Assembly (NCBI GenBank): GCA_963281155.1
Contig: CAUJLY010000001.1
Coordinates: forward strand, 6,820,001-6,884,000
From: Rhabditophanes sp. KR3021
Taxonomy: Eukaryota > Nematoda > Chromadorea > Rhabditida > Alloionematidae
Reading direction: 5' to 3'
Length of the DNA: 64,000 nucleotides
Shown: positions 23,903-33,224 of the stretch, piece after piece
How positions within the stretch are numbered: the first letter of the stretch is position 1
How the letters are laid out: each line of letters begins with the position of its first letter
Notes under the pieces: generated by a model
What the model saw: the letters and a program-made list of their open reading frames with translations, nothing else
What the model was told of the DNA's origin: nothing
The model's database searches: none
Made by a program: the position numbers and the translations under genes

Positions 23903-23918
23903 TGTTACTCCTCCTTTT

Positions 23919-24730
23919 TACCTTTTAATGTGTGTGTAAATATTATTTAATTATGTATCTTATTTTCCTTCTCTTCAACCAGAATCGACAAAATCACCAC
24001 CCCTTATTTTTATATGAAGCTTTCTTATATATCTTGTAATACTTTTTGTTGTTGTAATCAATTGATTCATTATATGAAACTAATTGTTCACAATAAAAAG
24101 TTCTAATATATATTTTTGTCTTTGGTATGATTATAATTGAGTTGGTTAATAATCGTAAAGAGAGGAAAAATTAAGACACTACAAGCTGTGTTTTTTAAAA
24201 GGAGAAAAGTAGATGGTATAAATATTGTTTTTAAGACATCACACATTAAATTAACATATTAATAGACCAGCTGTTTGGGTATTTGTCTTTGAAAAATGGT
24301 TCTTGATTATCAGCAATTTTTATACTATTTGAACACGTAAAACATAGATTAAACACGTACATACTCAGCAAAATACTAAATACATATAAATATTTCGCCA
24401 GGAAGTCACAAGACACGTGATAATCACATTTTATAATACAAAATAACTCTCATAAATAGTAGAATGACATGTTTAGTTTAGCCTCAAATAAAAAAAGCCT
24501 TCATAACCAGCGAATCTGCAATTAAATACTTTTTATTTATAAACATATCTATCAACAGCAGTACAAATGATCAGTATCGCAAAATATTATCAAGTAAACG
24601 TAAAAATGACAATCAACAAGTCTATTTCTGTTCCCACCCCATGTAAATGACAAAATCGGCAAAAGCGGTATTAAAGGGTGGTGGAAATATAGTAAAATCA
24701 TAAACATTATATTTTGTATTTTTCATTCCT
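23919..24730. other. Region between transposon and cluster gene 6
   Basis: Begins with what should be the displaced 3' flank of cluster gene 5 (AATAAA near 24091). Then promoter-like sequence for the gene at 24731: ACGTGATAATCACA at 24415-24428 and a TATA-like TTTATAAAC at 24536-24544. No coding frame. Confidence 0.5.
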
Positions 24731-25102
24731 ATGAGTTTGCCATTTAAAGACGATTTATCGGATGATGAAGATCCCATGGTTATGAAGATGAAATATTCGA
24801 GACGCCATGTTGCTAATATGAAGAAAGAGGCTTTGTCCACTAATACTGATTCGTTTGGTAAGAAACTGAATACTTGGGAAAATGAGGGTGGACATCCAGC
24901 TCCCGAACAAGAGGATTCCCCAGATAATAGTGCTATTCAAGAAACTGAGACCAGGAAGTCACCTGTTGGCTTTGATGGACAAAAGTTAAACTTTGGAACA
25001 CATGTCAAGGACTGTGGTGTTCATGAACATGGAGGCGATGAACCTCACAAATGTGCTATTTGTGACTGTTTTGGAGGAAACCATCTGAAGCATTCAAATT
25101 AA
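24731..25102 (+). CDS. Small Cys/His-tailed protein of unknown function, cluster gene 6
   Basis: 123 aa, single exon. Acidic N-terminus (LPFKDDLSDDEDP), a basic helix-prone segment (KYSRRHVANMKKEAL), a polar acidic middle, and a C-terminal Cys/His-rich knot (KDCGVHEHGGDEPHKCAICD then CFGGNHLKHSN). The C-x2-C-x-C with surrounding His residues could bind zinc, but I cannot match it to a known finger. No signal peptide. Not recognised. Confidence 0.6.
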   Translation: MSLPFKDDLSDDEDPMVMKMKYSRRHVANMKKEALSTNTDSFGKKLNTWENEGGHPAPEQEDSPDNSAIQETETRKSPVGFDGQKLNFGTHVKDCGVHEHGGDEPHKCAICDCFGGNHLKHSN

Positions 25103-25629
25103 ATGTATCTATTACCAAATCAAATATACCTATTCATCTATGTCCTTAATCTTGCTTATTCTAATATATGTACATTTTGTTTGAATAAAAAATCATAAAG
25201 AATATAATACTTTTCTGTGTTACCTACAAAGATCTATGAACTGTTGTTATATAAAAATAGATGCATACTTCTGTCACATTGCCCTTTGTGTTATTGCCAA
25301 CTAAAGGGACACAAAGAAAAATGCATTGCATATGTATAACTATTTCGAACAATCCTGGTAAACACTTTTTTATGTTGTGTTGCTTATACCATGGGTAATT
25401 TTCCAATAATTATATTTATGTGTTATCACGTTCTTTTTGCCTGCAAACATACATTTTTTAGCACCACTTTTCTCCACCTCTTTTTTTATTCTCAAAGTTT
25501 GTTTTGTTCATAAATATATAAAAGTCATATCACGTTTTCTTCTCTGTGTGGACAGTTAAGATATTTGTTAATAGATATAAATTGCTGTGTAACGTTATTA
25601 ACTGTTTTAAATACTTATAGAAATTAATA
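25103..25629. other. Spacer between cluster genes 6 and 7
   Basis: No gene. Contains an AATAAA signal after gene 6 (near 25185), an inverted near-match of the recurring decamer (TGCCCTTTGTG, 25280-25290), TGTGTTATCACGT (25419-25431, the reverse complement of a motif upstream of gene 6 apart from one base), TAGCACCAC (25459-25467, also upstream of gene 2) and a TATA box at 25514. Confidence 0.5.
25514..25524 (+). promoter_or_regulatory. TATA box of cluster gene 7
   Basis: ATATATAAAAG, 116 nt before the ATG at 25630; nearly the same as the box of cluster gene 4. Confidence 0.45.
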
Positions 25630-25895
25630 ATGGATCAAATTAACTCATCTCGCCGTCAAGCTGACAGAAGACGCCGTGACACTTTAGAAAAAACGGACAA
25701 TTCCTTGCATTATGGAGTCCTTGCAATGCCATGCAAAAGAAAACTTCGAGGAATGGGAAAATGACACTACCTATCGCATTCCTGATGCCCGTGCCGAAGC
25801 TTACCCGATCGGATCAAGTGGTCAAGATGGTAAGAACTTCTAGCCATCAATTCATCATCTCGTTTTGTTTAGGCAATTCTGAGCCAAGACAATAA
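25630..25895 (+). pseudogene. Frameshifted paralogue of cluster gene 5
   Basis: Opens with MDQINSSRRQADRRRRDTL and runs into YGVLAMPCK, then a one-base excess in the A-run at 25735-25738 throws the frame and a stop follows 45 codons from the ATG. Skipping one A continues as ENFEEWENDTTYRIPDARAE, which lines up with DNFEEWLADS of the gene at 20307. A consensus 43-nt intron (donor at 25830, acceptor ending TTTAG at 25872) then leads to GNSEPRQ and a stop at 25895. The intact intron and promoter argue for a recently broken gene or a sequencing error in the homopolymer. Confidence 0.6.
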
Positions 25896-26513
25896 GCAAT
25901 CGTTGAAAGTCAGCTGATTTATATTGTCTTGTCATCGTATTTCAAGCTACCTCAAAATATTGTTTTTTGGATTATTTATTTTAGCGAGGTTAAGCTTAAC
26001 TCTTTATTTTGTATTATTATTTTATTTTTGTATGATTGATTATATTTGATAAATAAATTTGTTTTCATCGATAATATTATGTCTACATCCATATGTAAAG
26101 GCAAAGTCATATTTCAATCATATTTTGATATATTTTGCCCATTTGTTTTAACGTTCAGATGCACTATTGTTTTGCTTGTTGGATCTAGAGTTAGAGACAT
26201 CAGATAGAGTGTCTTCTATACATTTTTATGGTAAACAAGTTGCCTTTTAGACATGAGTTGCGGCCGCTGACGATACAATAAAATAGCGGTTTGTTTGCTT
26301 CTACGATACTCTGTTTTTATTCCTTTCCTTAAATTTTAAAGAAGGCAAAAAGTAGAGTCACGTTTTTATATTCCGTTTTATATATTGTGTTTTGTATCGG
26401 CGTGGACGTAATAGTATATTTTCGATAAATAATACGTACATTAGTGCACATAAATAATAACTTGAACATACTTACTAATCTGTTATTTTGATTTAGATAT
26501 TTATTTGCTAATT
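25896..26513. other. Spacer between cluster genes 7 and 8
   Basis: No gene. Contains a reverse-complement near match to the recurring decamer (TGCCCATTTG, 26136-26145, nine of ten), a CpG-containing patch (TTGCGGCCGCTGACG near 26260), and an acceptor ATTTTGATTTAG ending at 26496 just before the start of gene 8, suggesting trans-splicing or a 5' UTR intron. Confidence 0.5.
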
Positions 26514-26879
26514 ATGGTACGCGACAACAAGCCGTCAAAAAAGGTGTCTGACGGTGGGTCAAAAGATTCAGCAGCCAAAAAATCGGCTGAATCTATCGTT
26601 AAGCGACACTCGTATGATTCGACCAAGTTTTCTTGCAAAAGAGAAGAACTTGCCTTTAAGAAACAAAAGCAAGACGAGAGAGATGCCTTGAATTATGAGA
26701 AAAGAAAAATGAGTGGAGAAGGTAAAATGCCTGGTGATAAGGACTTTGAGTATGTCGCTGCGGCTAGACGAGAGTTGGAAAAAGCTGCTTTTAAAAGAGG
26801 CTGCCTTGCAAATGGAGGTTTTGATACTACCAAACATGTCTCTTTTGAAGGTTTCCCGAGAGAAGGATACTCTCATTGA
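26514..26879 (+). CDS. Small basic protein of unknown function, cluster gene 8
   Basis: 121 aa from the ATG at 26514, 18 nt after a strong splice acceptor. Rich in Lys, Arg, Glu and Asp throughout, with predicted helices around CKREELAFKKQKQDERDAL and EYVAAARRELEKAAFKRG. It ends KHVSFEGFPREGYSH, resembling KAHVFVEGYSL of cluster gene 1 and TKGLSH of gene 2. No signal peptide or membrane segment. Probably a member of the same loose family of small cytoplasmic or nuclear proteins; function unknown. Confidence 0.62.
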   Translation: MVRDNKPSKKVSDGGSKDSAAKKSAESIVKRHSYDSTKFSCKREELAFKKQKQDERDALNYEKRKMSGEGKMPGDKDFEYVAAARRELEKAAFKRGCLANGGFDTTKHVSFEGFPREGYSH

Positions 26880-27348
26880 GGACGGATGTGATGCTGTGTA
26901 TACCTTTATTTGTTAATTACTGTTTATTTTGTTTTTATGGCATAAATACATTTATTTTGAGCTTCATCCTGTTTTGTAATCTATTTTTGGGATGTAATAA
27001 ATAATAAGCTTTCTTATGATTTATTTGAAAAGTTATTTTTGGTTTTAAGTGGTAAATAGTTTGTAATTATAAGAAGTGTTTATTTGAAAATTTGAAATGA
27101 CTGTGCCGGTGTAAATATGTAATTTTCGAACAACTATTGGGCATTATTCATTTCTTTTTATATATAGAATTTTGGTTGCACTGACAAGCGTATATAAATG
27201 TTTTGATGGTTTGGCATAAGTTACCAAACGAACTAAAAAAGGACATTCGAATATTTCTTTCAATCATATTCACGAGGGCCATTTAAAAGTTTGATTTATA
27301 TCAGAGATATCATTTGCATTCGTTGGGAGTAACCATTTGAGTATCACA
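26880..27348. other. Spacer before the BTB-BACK pseudogene
   Basis: No gene. AATAAATAATAA signals lie near 26998-27004 for the preceding gene, and a TATA-like TATATAAAT at about 27190 may be the relic promoter of the following locus. Confidence 0.45.
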
Positions 27349-28005
27349 ATGGAGTCTGCAATGTTATACATAAACAATAAACATATTTAGCCATATGCAA
27401 ATAAGAATAAATATATTTTTAGTACAAGGTAGAGGAATGGTTAGAGAACACAGGCAATTATTTATTTTTAATTAAGTCTTACGAAAATTCAAGATGTCCA
27501 GAGCTTCTTGATTATCATATGTTGATCAAAAAGTTGATCTGCCACCATTTTGAGGTAATTTATTATCATTATTTATTTAGAAAATATACGCCAGCAAAGG
27601 ATATGATTCAATTGAAACTGATAGTTTTACTGAACTATTCCACAAAAAGTTCATCGAAAGAAAGAACCAAGAGAAGATAATTGACGTCATTGCCAGATGG
27701 GTCGAGTATAACTTTGTTTGACGTCAAACTTATTGGTTAGAACTGATAAAACTAGTCAATTTTGATCAAGTAACAAATCAATTCATAAAGCAATCACAGT
27801 CCACAATCCAAAACTATTACAATATCCTGAACTAGCTCAATTTTTTTTATCGCTAATGGGAGATAAATTGTGTCCGTCAATTCCATCAACAAATGATAAT
27901 CCAGAAATGAAAAGCTCGAACAAGCAACAAAATATGATTCGCCCTAGAGAATCAGCAAAAGACGACCAGCTTCCATGGCACAAGAGAGTAGGAAGACCTG
28001 ACTAA
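27349..28005 (+). pseudogene. BTB-BACK domain pseudogene fragment
   Basis: Relic of a Kelch-like/BTB adaptor. Readable pieces: ESAMLYINNKHI (end of a BTB fold), then YKVEEWLENTGNYLFLIKSY and KKLICHHFE, then the BACK part KIYASKGYDSIETDSFTELF, DVIARWVEYNFV, a TGA stop, RQTYWLELIKLVNFDQV, a one-base shift near 27785, and a tail (NPKLLQYPELAQFFLSLMGD) ending KRVGRPD. The WVEYN...R...LI.LV.F motif is the classic end of BACK. The BTB front half is absent. A 26-nt GTAATT...TTTAG segment (27555-27580) sits exactly where an intron would be. Stop, shift and missing 5' end make it a pseudogene. Confidence 0.6.
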
Positions 28006-28259
28006 TTAACTAAATCAGTCTGTTGAATAGATACATGGTCATTGTGACAACATATTATTATATACATATTTTATTAATATTTATATGTTATAATCTAATA
28101 AAAGTTAGTTATCTTGTTTCTTATTTACACAGTCCTTGACTAATATATACACTTTGTTGAATATGAATTTAATTTATGTTTTAGATATATAAAATAAAAT
28201 GACTATATAATTACAACATAAAGTTTTGACGAAATAAATTTCGTTAGTAAAATGTTCGT

Positions 28260-29215
28260 TTATCTTCTACAACATTGGGAGTTGTTTCCACATGGAGAAT
28301 AGTTCGATGGACAGCTGCAGGAGTTTTGTTGTTGGCATGTTGGGCATGGAGTGCATGCGATAACAATTGGTTGTGGTGGGGGGCATGATGGGGCACAAGT
28401 TTCCTGGCATTGTTGGACACAAATTTGTGTTGGAGCTTGACATTGGCTTTGGCATTGGTTTTGACATTGTTGGCAAATGGTGATTTGTGGTGGAGGACAT
28501 GATGGTGCACATTTTTGCTCGCATCCACAGCTGCTTCCGGAGTTGCAACTAGATTGGCAGGATTGTTGGCAGGTTTGGCAAACGGTGATTGGTTGAGGGC
28601 AGACTGGGGCGCATCGTTGTTGGCATCCACAGCTTCCTGAGCTACAGCTTGATTGACAGGATTGTTGGCATTGATTGCATTGTTGTTGGGGGAGTTGGAC
28701 AACGATTGGAGCTGGAGCGCTGTTGCAGTTATTTTGTTGGCAGCAGGATTGTTGGCAACTTTGTTGGCAGTTATTGTTAGATCCACAAGATGAAGAACAA
28801 GCTGATTGGCAGGCCAGTTTTTGGACGGAGATCATGTATACATCAGGGCTTTGGGTGGTTGTGGGCATGCTGAATTGGACACAGGCTACTTGACAAGTCT
28901 GGGCACATGGGCATGATGGAGCCTTGCAACTTTGTTGACAAGTCTGAACACATTGCTGTTGGCATTGTTGTTGGATTTGGATAGGCTGGCAAGTCATGCA
29001 TTGTTGCTTAGGTTGGCATGAGCAAACTGGTTGAAGTTGGTATGTAGTTTGTTGGCATGAACACTGGGGTTGGCATCCACATTGTCTTTTTTCTCTGGCG
29101 ATGGCGCTCATCTGAAACGATAATCACTAATAATAATATCTTGTAAACCTACTTCGACCAAAGCACCGAAGACCAAGCAAACAAGGACAGCAGTAGAGAA
29201 GATTGATCTAACCAT
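28260..29215 (-). CDS. Secreted Cys/Gln-rich repeat protein
   Basis: Exons 29215-29153 and 29111-28260 joined over a 41-nt intron, 304 aa. Exon 1 encodes a signal peptide (VRSIFSTAVLVCLVFGALV), followed by a dibasic-like REKRQ site that may be processed. The mature part is built from irregular repeats of C-x3-C and CQQSC units (CQTCQQSCQSSCNSGSSCG, CEQKCAPSCPPPQITICQ, CQETCAPSCPPPQPI) and ends SQCCRR. Such Cys/Gln-rich low-complexity proteins are found in extracellular matrices, cuticle or eggshell; the precise family is not recognised. A TATA box (29266-29274, minus strand) sits about 50 nt before the ATG, suggesting a strong, tightly controlled promoter. Other frames over the repeats are also open, a composition effect. 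Confidence 0.8.
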
Positions 29216-29265
29216 AATAATTGGAGATTGAAGAATGAATTGTGATTTATCGAATCTCCAGACCT

Positions 29266-29274
29266 CTTATATAT
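29266..29274 (-). promoter_or_regulatory. TATA box of the Cys/Gln-rich gene
   Basis: ATATATAAG on the minus strand, 51 nt upstream of the start codon at 29215; short 5' leader expected. Confidence 0.55.
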
Positions 29275-30334
29275 GATTCTGTAACAAACAAAAAAATCTG
29301 GCATCAGCCCACAATTCCAGTCTTGGGTGACAACTTTTTCCTATATTTACTTTCTCTTGCACACACTTAATATCAATGACACAATCTAGGTGTACCGATG
29401 GTCCTCGGACAGTAGTAGTCCACTCCTCTACTCCACGACTTAAAGATGAAAGCTTAAACAAACAAACAATAAATGTGTGTTAGATTGAATTTTTGTGTTG
29501 CAATTAGAAATATTTTACAAAAATTGCGGTGTCCAAAACCTGTTGCTTGAGTGATCAGATTTTTTAGATTATAGGTGCTAAAAGAAACCCTAGGCATAAA
29601 TGTGTCACACAGAAGTAGAAAAAGTGTATATTTGATGTGTTGATTTTTAATATTTTTCTGTTTACCAAAAAAATAGGCTTTTTCTTACTAATAAGTACTA
29701 GTAAATATATCATTATCTGACAAAAGGTGATTACTTTTTTTGTGTCAGTTAAAACATTCATATTTACCCCAAAATATAAGATTTTTGTTTGTGAACAAAA
29801 TATATTTTACTAATGAGTATCATTTTTTATCAGAATTCCTTTCTCAACTTAAACATCATTCAAAGCAGGTTTTATATGACATTTCGAAGTTTATTATTTT
29901 AATTGCACCATCTTGAACTAAACTGATCTAAACTGAAGTAAAGTAAGCTGAAATATATCAACGAACATCATAAAAAGTGGAGATAACATTGTTGCCTTAC
30001 GAATACTTTTCAACTTATTTAAGCAATTGATGGTTGTTATTTGTGAATAATATGAATATGTACTACAGATAAATTAATTATTTTTGATATGAACAATTAA
30101 AGTTGATAAATAAAAAATTATAGTTGTATATTTAGCCTAATGGCTGTTATGGTATTAATTACCTAAATTTAAGTGTATTTGATGACTTATCAAGCAATTA
30201 TTTGTGGAGTTTGCTGTAGTCATCTATATAAAATAATAACTGTGAGTCATATACTTATTCTAAAACACATTTGTATTGTTTTGCTTTATTTGCATTATTC
30301 CGGAAAGTTTGGTATATTTGACATATTTTGTACG
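29275..30334. other. Divergent intergenic region
   Basis: About 1 kb between the minus-strand Cys/Gln-rich gene and the plus-strand chemoreceptor. AT-rich; no coding frame supported. Should contain both promoters. Confidence 0.5.
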
Positions 30335-31393
30335 ATGATGTTCTACTTGGACCCTCAAACCTTTTCACAATACTACAATTGCAGTTCTTTCACGGATAAT
30401 GAAATAGAATTGAGTCGACAACCTAAACAATTAATAGGATCAATGTATTTGCTATCTGGTATTTTTTTCATTATCTTGTACATTCCTTCATTATGGGTCA
30501 TGTTTTGGAGTGATTTAAGAAACTTGACAGCTTACAAATTACTATTGTACTTAGGATTTGTTGACGTCATCACTCTATTATTGAATTCTTGTATTATAGG
30601 AGTTATTACAATCGCCGGAACTTGGCTGTGCACCAATCCTCACCTCACTTATGGTATGGGTGTTGTTTTGGCTGGGACCTGGCCTGCTACTTGTTTATGC
30701 TCCTTAACGTTGGTTGTAAATAGAATTTTAGATGTAGCTAGACCAAAACTCGCTGAAGCTTTGTTTAATCAACAAAAGGTTTACTTTTGGCTGGCGATTC
30801 CTACACTTTATGGTGTTGCCTTTTCATTATTCACTCAACCCCTCATCTATAATAGCCAATCTTTAGCATTCACATTCTTTCCATATCCAACACATCTTAA
30901 GCAATCAAATACAATTGATAAAGATATCTACAAAAACATTCCACATACTGTTAACAATTGTTTGATTATTATATTATTGTCAGTTAGTTATGTCTTGTTT
31001 TGTTGTATTATGTTTAAAAGATACACAAGTGTAACCAATGTGGGGGGATCAAGTGTCAAAATAAATCTTTTGATTCAATCTACTTCAATTGCTTTGATCA
31101 ACTTGATAGCTGCAGCGCTTTATGAATATATTCAGCAATATGATTTCAATCAGTATATTGCTGTTCTTGGGCAGACCTCTTGGATTTTTAATCATGGCTT
31201 TTCCTCAGTCATCTTCATAGTATTTAATAAAACAATTCGGAACAAGGTAAAAAAGATGCTTTCTCAAAGGCTTAACAAAATAATTAATAAGAAAAATGGT
31301 AAATTGCAACAAGACACCACTACTAAAGTAATAGTCCTCAGGACAAAACAACTTACTGCAACAAATCAAGCACTTTCACATATTCTCACATAG
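30335..31393 (+). CDS. Serpentine chemoreceptor, Srt class
   Basis: Seven-transmembrane G-protein-coupled receptor of the nematode chemosensory Srt type, 352 aa, intronless. I start at the paired ATG (30335/30338) because the receptor's conserved extracellular N-terminus (YYNCSSFTDNE) follows closely; the open frame extends upstream without support. Helices are visible as GSMYLLSGIFFIILYIPSLW, KLLLYLGFVDVITLLLNS, a TM3 region ending SLTLVVNRILDVARPK (position of the DRY-like NR motif), FWLAIPTLYGVAFSLF, CLIIILLSVSYVLFCCIMF and SSVIFIVFNKTIRNKVKKM at the end of TM7. It resembles the gene at 35193 throughout. Likely expressed in sensory neurons by family analogy. Confidence 0.85.
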   Translation: MMFYLDPQTFSQYYNCSSFTDNEIELSRQPKQLIGSMYLLSGIFFIILYIPSLWVMFWSDLRNLTAYKLLLYLGFVDVITLLLNSCIIGVITIAGTWLCTNPHLTYGMGVVLAGTWPATCLCSLTLVVNRILDVARPKLAEALFNQQKVYFWLAIPTLYGVAFSLFTQPLIYNSQSLAFTFFPYPTHLKQSNTIDKDIYKNIPHTVNNCLIIILLSVSYVLFCCIMFKRYTSVTNVGGSSVKINLLIQSTSIALINLIAAALYEYIQQYDFNQYIAVLGQTSWIFNHGFSSVIFIVFNKTIRNKVKKMLSQRLNKIINKKNGKLQQDTTTKVIVLRTKQLTATNQALSHILT

Positions 31394-31795
31394 TCTTAAT
31401 AAATACTTCAAGAATCATTTTACGCACTTTCAATTACCTTAACTATAATCCACTTTCATTAGCATGTACATACATGCACAATTAATTATATACTTACAAT
31501 CTAATAATTACAATACTTCAAAGTTTATAGAATATCACATAGAACACTATAAAATATCTTCTAAGCATCATGGCATAAAAATTTAAGTGTATTTCATCTT
31601 TTCCGGACGTACTTCTTTTTAATTATACGATATCATCCAGATCTTCATAAATACTTAATTATCCATATTTAATTGTCCCTAATAATGACAGATTTAGAAC
31701 ATTAAAATTGTAATAAAATTATTTTCACATTAAATATTATTTACCTTATTTATCACAATACTCACATTTAGCTATAATGAGCACGCTTTTTTTAG
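31394..31795. other. Spacer in chemoreceptor cluster
   Basis: AT-rich, no gene seen; an acceptor-like TTTTTTTAG directly precedes the pseudogene at 31796. Confidence 0.5.
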
Positions 31796-32165
31796 ATTAA
31801 TTTAAATCCTACCTTCTTACACGAACGTTACAATTGTCGCGTAAATACTCCCGAAGCATGTGATCAACTAAGGTTACCTAATCTAGGGCTTGGTATTTTC
31901 TTTATTTTGTTAGGAACAATATTCATTGTTTTATACATTCCCTTTTTCTTTGTAATGATGAGAAAAAGATGATTATTGAGGCTGTCAGCTTACAAAATAC
32001 TGTGTCTATCTTCTTTCATAGACATCATTTCTTTGATTTTGAATAGTTACATTACTAGATACTTAACAATATTTTGTTTTTCTTATTGCAATTCGCCATA
32101 CTTGATTTATGCAATTGGAATAGCTGGTTGACGGGATGCTTCTTGATAATGACGCTAGCCACTAA
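31796..32165 (+). pseudogene. Srt chemoreceptor pseudogene, 5' fragment
   Basis: Continuous relic covering the N-terminus to TM3: ERYNCRVNTPEACDQLRLPN, GIFFILLGTIFIVLYIPFF, an in-frame TGA, LRLSAYKILCLSSFIDIISL, YLIYAIGIAG, then further stops. It aligns with the intact receptors (GSMYLLSGIFFIILYIPSLW and IAMIGWTSACF). The 3' half (TM4-TM7) is absent. Clear pseudogene. Confidence 0.75.
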
Positions 32166-33224
32166 TAGACACCTTGACGTCACAATATTATTTGCTGGCA
32201 ACTAATTAAATACGCAATTTATGAAATAAAACTTTTAAAAATCAACTAATTTTGTGTTTATACATTGCAACTAATAAAGTAGAACCGATGATTTTTACAT
32301 AATCAAAGATATTGCTTTCGAATCACGAAAAATAAAAAGTTTAATACTTATTTCGGTAAAACGTAACCTTATTCATATGCAAGGTAATACTCAGTACAAA
32401 ATTTCACGAAAAAACCCGCTTAAGAAGTATTCGAACATCATTGCACATAAATGGTTTTCAAATTAGATTTAGGTTGATAAGAATGTAGAAAGTTCTATAA
32501 AATCGATGAGCTGGCTTTATATATTGTTTTCTTTTAATTGTTCCAATGATTGTAAATCTCAGATTGACATCGTTTACACACTTTTTAATACATTAATGGA
32601 AACATGGAACTTTTTCGATTTTCTGATATTATTAATCGAACCAAAGAAATTTTTGCTTGAACTGACAAAGCCACTGCTGATCAATATTAATCAGATGCCA
32701 ATTTTCGCTTTAACTAAATAAAAAAATGTATGATGACATTTCCCCGATATCAAATAATCTAAAAAATCAGGATGTTTAAATAAAAAAAGACTCGGAAATA
32801 CATAAACTAATAAGTATTTTATTGTGCCCATCATCTATACTGAATTTAATTGTTGCGATTTCTTGATTAGTTATTAATTGTATTTTAAATATCCATCATT
32901 ATTTTTTCTCTAGCTTAACTACAATAAGTATGTACTTATAAAAATCGCCAACGTCAAATACATTATTTCCGGTCGAAGCACAATATATCCAATCTAAACA
33001 TTAACAAACAACCACAGGAAGCGTGGAACTACAATACCTATATTATCCATAAATAATTCGACTTATCATTGAACAATTAAAGCAAATATTTTAATAAAGT
33101 GGCACGCAATTGCACAATAATCCTTTGTTAATAAAGAGATAATTAATATTTTAGTAATTAGTTAATAATTAAATTTTATTTAAATAAGCAGGAATTCAGA
33201 AATAGATACATTTTTTACAATGCT
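32166..33224. other. Spacer in chemoreceptor cluster
   Basis: About 1 kb of AT-rich DNA, no supportable gene. A short open frame at 32506-32721 shows no receptor or other recognisable features. Confidence 0.5.

Larger units (their letters stand above)
20573..23918 (+). mobile_element. Complete MULE-type DNA transposon with 8-bp target duplication
   Basis: Element 20581-23910 flanked by an 8-bp direct repeat CTCCTTTT (20573-20580 and 23911-23918), the duplication size typical of Mutator-like elements. Outer ends match as inverted repeats at 14 of 19 positions. Inside each end lies an array of degenerate palindromes built on GGCGAATGATTATACTATAG and its complement; one 34-nt unit is identical at 20682-20715 and 23815-23848. 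The single transposase gene (21141-23533) is intact on the plus strand. Insertion site is the 3' flank of cluster gene 5. Intact coding sequence and clean target duplication point to recent insertion. Confidence 0.85.

Noticed and set aside
16000..27000. CRISPR-like or bacterial cluster
   Set aside because: No direct repeats with spacers; genes have eukaryotic promoters and introns.
28244..28786. Asn/Ala-rich 180-codon frame over the Cys/Gln-rich gene
   Set aside because: Shadow of the repeat; the Cys-rich frame has the signal peptide exon and splice join.
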